Assembly (NCBI GenBank): GCA_035275845.1
Contig: DATEMD010000124.1
Location: 1 to 5,667 of the forward strand
Reading direction: 5' to 3'
DNA: 5,667 nucleotides
Source: REEB95 sp035275845
GTDB taxonomy: Bacteria > Pseudomonadota > Alphaproteobacteria > ATCC43930 > CGMCC-115725
A program made the position numbers and the translations under genes. Shown piece after piece: positions 1-5,242 of the stretch (position 1 is the first letter of the stretch; each line of letters starts with the position of its first letter). Below the pieces are notes generated by a model, which did not search any database, had not been told where the DNA came from, and saw only the letters and a list, made by a program, of their open reading frames with translations.

Positions 1-1
1 C

Positions 2-565
2 GAATTGCTGCGCCGGATCGTCTATTGGCTGATGAAGGAGCCGGAGCTCGAAGAAAACGATCTGCGCGCGACCATCGACGGCAACAAGCTGACGGTGACG
101 CGGCAATCGCTCCAGCCCGATGATTCGCCGGTACAGCTGACTCTGCCAGATGGCAAGACCACGACCCTGATGCTGACCTCCGCCGACGGCGGCCGTAGCG
201 TTGCGACACTGGCGATCGACGAAAGCGGTCTCTATCGGGTCAACGACGGTCAGCGCACGGCGCTGGCGGCGGCAGGTTCGCTCAATCCGGTCGAGATGGC
301 CGACGTGCGCACCACCGACGACAAGGTCAAAGCCGATGTCGACGCCACCGGCGGCGGAATCTTCTGGGTCGGGCCGGGCAGCGTCCCCGACATCCGGTCC
401 GTCGATCCGGGACAATCGGCGGCCGGACGCAATTGGATCGGCTTGCGCCGTAACGGCGATTATGTCGTCACCGGCATCGGCGAGACACCGCTGGTGCCCG
501 GCGTGCTGGCCTTGCTCTTGGCGCTCGGACTGTTGATCCTGGCATGGCGGCGGGAGGGCCACTGA
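2..565 (+). CDS. C-terminal part of a large membrane protein, glutamine-amidotransferase-like (5' truncated)
   Basis: The frame is open to the left edge, so this is the last 187 residues of a longer protein; the TTG at base 5 is only an internal Leu codon. The fragment begins with ELLRRIVYWLMKEPELEE. This resembles the stretch just after the amidotransferase-like domain in alphaproteobacterial proteins of roughly 680 aa found at the end of MoxR-DUF58-DUF4159 operons, which usually carry N-terminal membrane helices and a von Willebrand-like region. That assignment is from memory of the family. A beta-rich, probably periplasmic region follows, containing GLYRVNDGQRTALAA and ATGGGIFWV. A hydrophobic helix near visible residues 164-182 (VPGVLALLLALGLLILAW) then ends in the basic tail RREGH, which suggests a cytoplasmic C-terminus. 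The next gene starts 3 bp after the stop. Cellular role is not established; the parent operons are often discussed as MoxR-chaperone-linked envelope systems. Confidence 0.75.
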   Translation, partial: ELLRRIVYWLMKEPELEENDLRATIDGNKLTVTRQSLQPDDSPVQLTLPDGKTTTLMLTSADGGRSVATLAIDESGLYRVNDGQRTALAAAGSLNPVEMADVRTTDDKVKADVDATGGGIFWVGPGSVPDIRSVDPGQSAAGRNWIGLRRNGDYVVTGIGETPLVPGVLALLLALGLLILAWRREGH

Positions 566-568
566 CTC

Positions 569-1072
569 ATGCTCGGCGGCTGGCACGATTTCTATGCCAT
601 CCTGGCGATGGTGGCGGGGACACTGATCGGCGCGATGTTCATCGTCGCCTCGATCAGCGGCCGCGCCATGACGCAAGCGCGCGCCGCCGCGGTGGCGTCA
701 TTCGTGACGCCGACGGTGATCCACCTGTCGGTCGTGCTGATCGCCTGCGCGCTGCTGGTCGTGCCGGCCCTGCCGCTCCAGACCTTAGGCGTGATCGGCG
801 TGATCGGCGGGCTTGCCGGCTTGGCGGCCGCGACGCGCATTTGCTGGCGGGTGCTGCGTGCCAAGATCGAACATATCGATCGGGTATGGTACGGCGCTCT
901 GCCGCTGCTCGGTTACATCGGCATCATCGCTGCCGCGGCGATGATCCTGACCCAGACCCGTTTCAGCCTCGAAACGCTGGCGGCCGCGTTCGGTCTGCTG
1001 ATCGTCGCCAGCATCCGCAACGCCTGGGACCTGATCATCTTCCTGGTCGGCCAAGAGAGCGGCCCGCGTTAG
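569..1072 (+). CDS. Polytopic inner-membrane protein of unknown function
   Basis: This 167-aa protein is mostly hydrophobic. Likely membrane segments lie near residues 9-29, 49-68, 72-92, 107-128 and 136-160; the last is less certain because it contains R150, N151 and D154. A basic stretch at about 90-99 (RICWRVLRAK) probably faces the cytoplasm. No catalytic motif or named domain was recognised, although the opening (WHDFYAILAMVAGTLIGAMF) and the SIRNAWDLIIF stretch near the C-terminus look like a recurrent family of small alphaproteobacterial membrane proteins. The ATG at 569 follows a GGAGGG ribosome binding site at 553-558 that lies inside the upstream gene. The 3-bp gap to that gene argues for co-transcription. 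A 72-bp gap then separates it from psd. A different-frame ORF across the same bases lacks a coherent hydrophobic pattern and is a shadow. Confidence 0.8.
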   Translation: MLGGWHDFYAILAMVAGTLIGAMFIVASISGRAMTQARAAAVASFVTPTVIHLSVVLIACALLVVPALPLQTLGVIGVIGGLAGLAAATRICWRVLRAKIEHIDRVWYGALPLLGYIGIIAAAAMILTQTRFSLETLAAAFGLLIVASIRNAWDLIIFLVGQESGPR

Positions 1073-1115
1073 GCCACGAAACCGCCGATCACTGTGGGCT
1101 AATCCCCATCGGATT

Positions 1116-1124
1116 TGCTAGGGT
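1116..1124 (+). promoter_or_regulatory. Possible extended -10 element for psd-pssA (TGCTAGGGT)
   Basis: The 72-bp gap before psd contains TGCTAGGGT, which reads as an extended -10 (TG-n-TAGGGT). No good -35 is visible at 16-18 bp upstream. A start site about 7 bp downstream would leave a leader of only about 14 bases. The same TGCTAG hexamer occurs upstream of the 209-aa exported protein. This is a weak prediction from pattern only. Confidence 0.3.
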
Positions 1125-1132
1125 CCGCGCCC

Positions 1133-1138
1133 AGGAGG
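1133..1138 (+). promoter_or_regulatory. Ribosome binding site that sets the psd start
   Basis: AGGAGG lies 6 bases before the ATG at 1145. It favours that ATG over the in-frame TTG at 1115, which would add ten residues (LGSAPRRTP-like) upstream of the conserved family start and has no comparable Shine-Dalgarno match. Confidence 0.8.
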
Positions 1139-1144
1139 ACCCCC

Positions 1145-1831
1145 ATGTGGCGCCGAGCCTTGCCGCCCATCCACCCCGATGGCTGGCGATTCATCGCGAT
1201 CTTCGCTGCCGTGACGCTGATCCTGTTCTGGATCGCGCAGCCGCTCGGCTGGCTGGGCGTCATCGCGACGATCTGGTGTGTGACGTTCTTTCGTAACCCG
1301 TGGCGCGTCACGCCGCAGCGTGACGGCTTGGTGGTTGCGCCCGCCGACGGCGTGGTGGTGGCCGTTGACGAAGCCGTGCCACCGCCCGAATTAGGCATGG
1401 GCGACGCGCCTATGCGGCGGATCGGCATTTTCCTCTCGATCTTCGACGTGCACGTCAACCGCGTGCCGACCGCCGCGCGCGTGGTGAAGACCGCCTATCG
1501 CAAAGGCAAGTTCGTCAACGCCGCCCTCGACAAGGCGAGCGAGGACAACGAGCGCATGGCCATCCGTCTGGCGTTACCGGACGGCGCCGAGATCGCCGTC
1601 GTCCAGATCGCCGGCCTGATCGCGCGGCGCATCCTGTGCGAATTGACCGAAGGCCAGAGCGTGATCGCCGGGCAGCGATTGGGCCTGATCCGGTTCGGCA
1701 GCCGCACCGATCTCTACATGCCCCCGTCGTGGTCGCATTTCGCCATCGTCGGCCAGCGCATGGTCGGCGGCGAGACCGTCCTCGCCGATCGGCGCGCCAA
1801 CGAGAGCGCCCGATCGGGCACGGTGCACTGA
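1145..1831 (+). CDS. psd: Phosphatidylserine decarboxylase proenzyme (short PSD-A form)
   Basis: This enzyme decarboxylates phosphatidylserine to phosphatidylethanolamine at the inner membrane. The 228-aa length fits the short PSD-A class (about 210-235 aa), not the E. coli type of about 320 aa. An N-terminal hydrophobic anchor spans about residues 15-47 and is followed by FFRNPWR (48-54). The core carries APADG (65-69, Asp68), FDVHVNRVP (100-108, His103), ASEDNER (131-137) and QIAGLIARRI (154-163). FGSR at 184-187 is the self-cleavage site: in this family the chain breaks between Gly185 and Ser186, and Ser186 becomes the pyruvoyl cofactor of the small alpha subunit (186-228). All key residues are present, so it should be active. 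The stop TGA overlaps the pssA ATG by one base, so supply and use of phosphatidylserine are probably co-expressed. Confidence 0.95.
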   Translation: MWRRALPPIHPDGWRFIAIFAAVTLILFWIAQPLGWLGVIATIWCVTFFRNPWRVTPQRDGLVVAPADGVVVAVDEAVPPPELGMGDAPMRRIGIFLSIFDVHVNRVPTAARVVKTAYRKGKFVNAALDKASEDNERMAIRLALPDGAEIAVVQIAGLIARRILCELTEGQSVIAGQRLGLIRFGSRTDLYMPPSWSHFAIVGQRMVGGETVLADRRANESARSGTVH

Positions 1832-2625
1832 TGCCGCTACATCGCCCGCGTGTCCGCGTCCGGCCGATGGGAGCGTTCTCGCTCAACCGAATGATTCCCA
1901 ACATCCTGACGCTGCTGGCGTTGTGCGCCGGCATGACGGCGATCCGCCTCGCCTTCCTCGACCGCTTCGAGCAGGCGACGACCGCGATCATCATCGCCGG
2001 CATCCTCGACGGCATCGACGGCCGGATCGCGCGGCTGCTGAAGGGCACGTCGAGCTTCGGTGCCGAACTCGATTCGCTCTCCGACTTCGTCAGCTTCGGC
2101 GCCGCGCCCGCGATCATGCTCGATATCTGGACGATGGATTCGCTGCACGGTGTCGGTTGGGCATTGGCGCTGTTGTTTGCGGTGTGCGCCGCGTTGCGCT
2201 TGGCCCGGTTCAACACCCAGATCGGCGCCGAGTTGCCGCCTTACGCATACAATTTCTTCACCGGCGTGCCGGCGCCGGCCGGCGCCGGATTGGTGATGAT
2301 TCCGATGTTCCTGTTTTTCGAAAGCGGCATCGATTTTTTCCGCTCGCCGATCCTGTGCGGCGCAGTGCTGGCGGCGGTCGCGGCGCTGATGGTGAGCCGC
2401 GTGCCCACCTTCGCCTTCAAGAGCTTCCGGATTCCGCGCGAGTGGGTCGTGCCCACGCTGTTGCTGGTGGGCGCGTTGGCGGCATTCCTGACGACCGAGC
2501 CTTGGATCACGCTGTTGATCATCGGCGCGCTCTATATCGGCTCGATCCCTGTCAGCGTTCGTGCCTATGCGCGGTTGCGGCGCGCCGCGGAAGAATTGCG
2601 AGCGCCGCGTCTCGGTCAACCCTGA
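1831..2625 (+). CDS. pssA: CDP-diacylglycerol--serine O-phosphatidyltransferase
   Basis: This enzyme transfers phosphatidyl from CDP-diacylglycerol to L-serine, giving phosphatidylserine, the substrate of the upstream decarboxylase. The 264-aa protein has a complete CDP-alcohol phosphotransferase signature: D60, D63-G64, A67-R68, G77, D81 and D85, with the family spacing D-x2-DG-x2-AR-x8-G-x3-D-x3-D. These aspartates bind the metal and the CDP moiety. IPNILTLLALCAGM (22-35) is the typical first membrane segment, and further hydrophobic segments lie near 50-59, 107-121, 150-163, 173-188, 205-221 and 226-242, so this is an integral membrane form. The ATG at 1831 overlaps the psd stop (TGATG) with only a weak Shine-Dalgarno match, consistent with reinitiation. 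A start at the internal ATG 1867 (residue 13) is possible, since the first 12 residues are basic and not clearly conserved. Confidence 0.95.
   Translation: MPLHRPRVRVRPMGAFSLNRMIPNILTLLALCAGMTAIRLAFLDRFEQATTAIIIAGILDGIDGRIARLLKGTSSFGAELDSLSDFVSFGAAPAIMLDIWTMDSLHGVGWALALLFAVCAALRLARFNTQIGAELPPYAYNFFTGVPAPAGAGLVMIPMFLFFESGIDFFRSPILCGAVLAAVAALMVSRVPTFAFKSFRIPREWVVPTLLLVGALAAFLTTEPWITLLIIGALYIGSIPVSVRAYARLRRAAEELRAPRLGQP
2269..2288. repeat. Perfect 20-bp GC palindrome inside pssA
   Basis: Bases 2269-2288 equal their own reverse complement: two GGCGCC cores flank a central GGCC, with CCGG at both ends. It falls in codons for the Pro-Ala-Gly-rich stretch PAPAGAG (about residues 147-153), a linker-like spot common in PssA proteins. 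High-GC codon choice is a sufficient explanation. No function is claimed. Confidence 0.6.
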
Positions 2626-2640
2626 CCCGCTCAAGCGGGT
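2625..2640 (+). terminator. Short hairpin at the end of pssA, possible terminator
   Basis: ACCCGC (2625-2630) and GCGGGT (2635-2640) form a perfect 6-bp stem around a TCAA loop. The stem begins at the last base of the pssA stop codon. No T-run follows, so a classic intrinsic terminator is not supported; a weak terminator, a 3'-end stabiliser or chance are all possible. Confidence 0.4.
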
Positions 2641-2665
2641 GTGATCGTCGGTGGCGGCACGCCCA

Positions 2666-2674
2666 TGCTAGAAG
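2666..2674 (+). promoter_or_regulatory. Possible extended -10 element for the 209-aa exported protein
   Basis: TGCTAGAAG in the 83-bp gap after pssA could be an extended -10 (TG-n-TAGAAG), which would give a leader of about 28 bases before the GTG at 2709. No convincing -35 is visible. Together with the hairpin after pssA it suggests separate transcription of this gene, but the evidence is weak. Confidence 0.25.
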
Positions 2675-2696
2675 CGCCGAACGCTCCGGGTAACAC

Positions 2697-2702
2697 AGGA
2701 AG
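2697..2702 (+). promoter_or_regulatory. Ribosome binding site supporting a GTG start
   Basis: AGGAAG lies 6 bases before the GTG at 2709. The GTG start gives a proper signal peptide beginning MTHRTIAAAVAL, whereas no ATG in this frame precedes the hydrophobic core. Confidence 0.7.
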
Positions 2703-2708
2703 CATATC

Positions 2709-3338
2709 GTGACGCACCGGACCATCGCGGCTGCGGTCGCGCTTGTCGGGCTTGGCCTCGCTCTGACGGCACCGGTCGTTGACGCGCAGGCGCCGCACAC
2801 ACCGCCGGCCCGGGTGCGCGGCACGATCAGCGCCTTTGACGATCACACGCTGACGGTCAAGACACCGACGGGCGCCCTGGTGATGGTCGCGCTCGCGCCG
2901 AATTTCCTGGTGCGGACAGTGATCCGCAAGCAAATCGCCGACATTCACGACGGCGATTTCGTCGCCTCGACCTCGATCCGTGGCAAGGACGGCAATTTCC
3001 ACGCGATCGAGGTCCACATCTTCCTGCCTGCTCAGCGCGGCGTCGTTCCCGAAGGCCAGATCCCCTGGGATCTCGCGCCCGACAGCCTGATGACGAACGC
3101 CATCGTCCAAGGCGTCGCGACGGTCAAGGGCGGTCGGGTGCTGACCCTGACGTACAAAGACCAAAGCACCGATATCGAGGTCGACCGCAAGACGCCGATC
3201 GTCGCTTATGCGCCCGGAGATCCAAGCATGCTGAAGCCCGGCCGCGCAGTCTTCGTCTTCGGGCCCAAGCGGCCGGACGGCACCGTGGCCGCGAGCAACG
3301 TCACGGTCGAGAGCAAGGGCGTCAAGCCGCCGATGTAG
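2709..3338 (+). CDS. Exported 209-aa protein with two beta-rich repeats (DUF5666-like)
   Basis: A signal peptide covers about residues 1-28, with a hydrophobic core ending in AQA (26-28), so the mature part of about 181 aa is probably periplasmic. The mature chain has two similar halves. Residues 36-103 contain RGTISAFDDHTLTV, a KQIADIHDGDFV turn and KDGNFHAIEVHI. Residues 133-201 contain QGVATVKGGRVLTLTY, PSMLKPGRAVFVF and RPDGTVAASNVTV. Each half reads as a small beta barrel of the DUF5666/OB-like kind, and the IPWDLAPDSLMTNA stretch (118-131) links them. The protein resembles uncharacterised alphaproteobacterial proteins that are sometimes mislabelled as metal ABC transporter permease; it cannot be a permease, because no membrane segment follows the signal peptide. 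There are no cysteines and no catalytic motif was seen. It starts with GTG and appears monocistronic. Function is unknown; binding or envelope roles would be guesses. Confidence 0.85.
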   Translation: MTHRTIAAAVALVGLGLALTAPVVDAQAPHTPPARVRGTISAFDDHTLTVKTPTGALVMVALAPNFLVRTVIRKQIADIHDGDFVASTSIRGKDGNFHAIEVHIFLPAQRGVVPEGQIPWDLAPDSLMTNAIVQGVATVKGGRVLTLTYKDQSTDIEVDRKTPIVAYAPGDPSMLKPGRAVFVFGPKRPDGTVAASNVTVESKGVKPPM

Positions 3339-3361
3339 CAGCGGCACGGGTCAGATGCGCG

Positions 3362-3391
3362 TTGACACGGGGGTTTGCCAAACGGTCTGAT
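3362..3391 (+). promoter_or_regulatory. Candidate sigma-70 promoter of the monooxygenase operon with an internal palindrome
   Basis: TTGACA (3362-3367) matches the -35 consensus exactly. TCTGAT (3386-3391) matches 4 of 6 bases of a -10, with an 18-bp spacer. The spacer contains the palindrome GTTTG-C-CAAAC (3373-3383), placed where a repressor could block polymerase. The predicted start site would leave a leader of only about 10 bases, which weakens the -10 assignment. A gene change at the same point (the 209-aa gene ends at 3338) supports a promoter in this 70-bp gap. Confidence 0.4.
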
Positions 3392-3408
3392 CCCCGCCGA
3401 GGGATCGG
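3387..3408 (+). promoter_or_regulatory. Hairpin over the monooxygenase ribosome binding site
   Basis: GATCCC (3389-3394) pairs with GGGATC (3401-3406) around a 6-base loop. A T-G wobble and a C-G pair extend the stem to 3387/3408, right against the ATG at 3409. The likely ribosome binding site GAGGG (3399-3403) is partly inside the 3' arm, so folding would lower initiation. It could equally be a DNA operator or chance. Confidence 0.35.
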
Positions 3409-4614
3409 ATGGTTTCGCGCGCACCCGTGATCGTCGTCGGCGGAGGTCCCGCCGGACTCGTCGTTGCCGTCGGTCTCGCGCTCCGCAATGTCGCGGTCAC
3501 CGTCTACGAGGCCGAGCCGCGCCTGCCGCGCGACCTGCGCGCCGGCAGCTTCCACCCGCCGACGCTCGAAATGCTCGACGGCATCGGCGTCGGCCAGGAT
3601 TTCCTCGCGCTCGGCTATCGCGTGCCACGCTGGCAGATCCGCGGCCGCCGTGAGGGCGTGATCGTCGAATGGGATCTGTCGCTGATCGCCGATCTGACGC
3701 CCTATCCGTTCCGCTTCCACTGCGAGCAATTCAAGCTCACGCCCCTGCTGCTCGCGCGATTCCAGGCGCTGGGCGGCACCGTGCACTGGCAGCGACGCTT
3801 CCTCGACGCGACGCAGGATGGCGACGGCGTCACCGCACGCTTCGAATCGCCGGACGGGATCGAGACCGTACGCGGCGGCTACCTCGTCGGCGCCGACGGC
3901 GGCCGCAGCGCCGTGCGCCACGCCATGAACGTTGCCTTCGAAGGCTTCACCTGGCCCGAGCGGTTCCTCGTCGCCGGCATCGACCGCGATCTGGCGCCCG
4001 AAGGCTTCACCATGAACGCCTATGTCTCGGACCCGGTCGATTGGTCGGCGATCTTCAAGATGCCGCACGATGGGCCGCCGGGCCTGTGGCGCGTGCTGTT
4101 CCCGACGGATGCGGACGTACCCGAAGAACGCGTTCTGGACGCAGATTTTGTCGAACAGGCGTTGCAGAATTTCCTGCCGTGGAGCCGGCGCTATGGCGTC
4201 GCGCACAAATCGACCTATCGCGTGCACCAACGCGTCGCCAGTGAATTCCGCCGTGGCCGCATGCTGCTGGTCGGCGACGCGGCGCACGTCAACAATCCGC
4301 TCGGCGCCTTCGGCCTCAACGGCGCACTGCACGGCGCATTCAATCTGGTCGAAAAGCTCGGCCCGGTGTGGCGCGGCGACGCGCCTGAAACACTGCTCGA
4401 TCGCTATACGCGGCAGCGGCGGGCGGCGAATATCGAATTCGTGCAGGCGCAGTCGATCCGCAACAAGGAGTTGCTGCAGGAACGCGACCCCGGCCAGCGT
4501 GCGCGCCGGCTCGACGAATTGCGGCGGATCGCCGCCGACCGTGCCAGCCACAAGGCATACCTGGTGAGGAGTTCGATGATCTGGAGCATGCAACGGGCGG
4601 CGGAAGTCGAATGA
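3409..4614 (+). CDS. Class A FAD-dependent monooxygenase (PheA/TfdB/MhpA-like)
   Basis: This 401-aa flavoprotein should use NAD(P)H and O2 to hydroxylate an unknown, probably aromatic, substrate in the cytoplasm. VIVVGGGPAGL (7-17) is the Rossmann GxGxxG for the FAD ADP part, with acidic E34/E36 at the end of the second strand. RAGSFHPPTLEMLDGIG (44-60) matches the family RAxxxxPRT region. GADGGRSAVR (161-170) is the DG motif shared by FAD and NAD(P)H contacts. VGDAAHVNNPLGAFGLNG (288-305) is the GD motif that binds the FAD ribityl. The following GxxDAxNL region reads HGAFNL, with Gly309 where Asp is usual. The chain lacks the C-terminal thioredoxin-like domain of the 550-600 aa phenol hydroxylases. 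GAGGG lies 5 bases before the ATG. The stop overlaps the next start (ATGA). A UbiH-like quinone-pathway role cannot be excluded but fits less well. Confidence 0.88.
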   Translation: MVSRAPVIVVGGGPAGLVVAVGLALRNVAVTVYEAEPRLPRDLRAGSFHPPTLEMLDGIGVGQDFLALGYRVPRWQIRGRREGVIVEWDLSLIADLTPYPFRFHCEQFKLTPLLLARFQALGGTVHWQRRFLDATQDGDGVTARFESPDGIETVRGGYLVGADGGRSAVRHAMNVAFEGFTWPERFLVAGIDRDLAPEGFTMNAYVSDPVDWSAIFKMPHDGPPGLWRVLFPTDADVPEERVLDADFVEQALQNFLPWSRRYGVAHKSTYRVHQRVASEFRRGRMLLVGDAAHVNNPLGAFGLNGALHGAFNLVEKLGPVWRGDAPETLLDRYTRQRRAANIEFVQAQSIRNKELLQERDPGQRARRLDELRRIAADRASHKAYLVRSSMIWSMQRAAEVE

Positions 4615-4985
4615 GCGCGATTCAAACCGGAACGTCGCGCCGGCGGCGGATCTCACCCTATGTCGTGCTGTTGATCGCGGCGTGGATGGCGGTCATGACC
4701 GCACGGCTTTATCCGCAATTCGATACCGCGCTACGCATCGATGGCCGCATCACGACGGTCGACGACTACGTTGCCGATCGCTGTGGCACGCGGCTGGGAC
4801 CCGAGGCCACCAGCTGTTTGGCAACGGCGCACCACAAGGCGCAGACGCAATTGCGACGGGAACAAGTCCGAACGGTGCTGATCATCGTCGCGCCCGGCGT
4901 GCTATATTTGCTCTATCTGGCGCTCGCGGCATTGGCCGATACGCGCTTCCGGCGCACGGCGAAGCGAAACAAGGACACGCGATGA
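4611..4985 (+). CDS. Small membrane protein, two TM segments and a two-cysteine external loop
   Basis: I do not recognise this 124-aa protein. A basic N-terminus (RRRR at 10-13) precedes a hydrophobic helix at about 17-31. A second helix lies at about 88-108 (VLIIVAPGVLYLLYLALAALA), followed by a very basic tail (RFRRTAKRNK). By the positive-inside rule both ends are cytoplasmic and the loop 32-86 faces the periplasm. That loop holds the only two cysteines, C58 and C69, which could form a disulfide, and the sequence DDYVADRC (51-58). The start ATG overlaps the monooxygenase stop (ATGA), with GGAAG 4 bases upstream, so translation is probably coupled to the enzyme. The end overlaps the next start in the same way. 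It could be a membrane partner, a sensor-like subunit or unrelated; nothing in it indicates a catalytic function. Confidence 0.8.
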   Translation: MSAIQTGTSRRRRISPYVVLLIAAWMAVMTARLYPQFDTALRIDGRITTVDDYVADRCGTRLGPEATSCLATAHHKAQTQLRREQVRTVLIIVAPGVLYLLYLALAALADTRFRRTAKRNKDTR

Positions 4986-5233
4986 ATCGGTTGCTCTTTG
5001 TCCTCGGCGGTTTGGCGTTCCTGCTGCTGGCGGTGGCGCCGGCTTCGGCCGATCCGCGGACCGAGAGCAACGCGGACTGGTCGATCGCCGATCGCTGCGC
5101 CCGCGAGGCCGCGCGCCTGTTTCCGGATTACACGCCGCAGGGCAACGCGGCGCGCGAGAATTACCGCCGTGCGTGCTTGCGGGCCAACAACCAGCCCACA
5201 CCCGCCGGAAACGCCAGCGCGACCAGCAACTGA
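4982..5233 (+). CDS. Small secreted two-cysteine protein (83 aa)
   Basis: This short gene starts inside a longer open frame; the ATG at 4982 is chosen because AAGGA (4971-4975) lies 6 bases upstream, the start overlaps the preceding stop (ATGA), and it gives a textbook signal peptide. Residues 1-23 are hydrophobic and end in ASA, so cleavage is expected before Asp24. The mature peptide of about 60 aa contains DRCAREAARLFPDYTP (37-52) and NYRRACLRANN (60-70), with its only cysteines at C39 and C65, suitable for one disulfide joining two short helices. The tail is Pro/Asn/Ser/Ala-rich and probably disordered. Similar short C-x(25)-C exported proteins seem to occur in alphaproteobacteria, but I know of no assigned function. 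It ends 9 bp before a convergent gene. Confidence 0.75.
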   Translation: MNRLLFVLGGLAFLLLAVAPASADPRTESNADWSIADRCAREAARLFPDYTPQGNAARENYRRACLRANNQPTPAGNASATSN

Positions 5234-5242
5234 TCCCGGCGT

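Noticed and set aside
1085..1112. CCGAT/ATCGG arms enclosing TGGG/CCCA in the gap before psd, as a terminator or attenuator.
   Set aside because: The inner stem is only 4 bp with a 5-base bulge on one side and no T-run follows, so it is not distinguishable from chance in this base composition.
544..1296. A 250-aa plus-strand open frame overlapping the membrane protein gene and psd.
   Set aside because: It conflicts with two better supported genes and encodes an Arg/Asp/His-rich chain without hydrophobic segments or motifs.
1837..2634. A 265-aa minus-strand open frame opposite pssA.
   Set aside because: It is in register with pssA codons and has a low-complexity Gln/Arg/Asp/His-rich translation, the usual mirror of a hydrophobic high-GC gene.
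3322..4656. A 444-aa open frame on the minus strand, antisense to the monooxygenase.
   Set aside because: Its codons share the same triplet boundaries as the sense gene, where high-GC third positions suppress antisense stops. Its translation is rich in Arg, Ala, Asp and Glu without recognisable domains, while the plus strand has all FAD motifs.
4682..4981. Extension of the secreted-protein gene upstream to 4682.
   Set aside because: It would overlap the two-TM gene in another frame and bury the signal peptide inside the chain. The ATG at 4982 has a ribosome binding site and a stop/start overlap.
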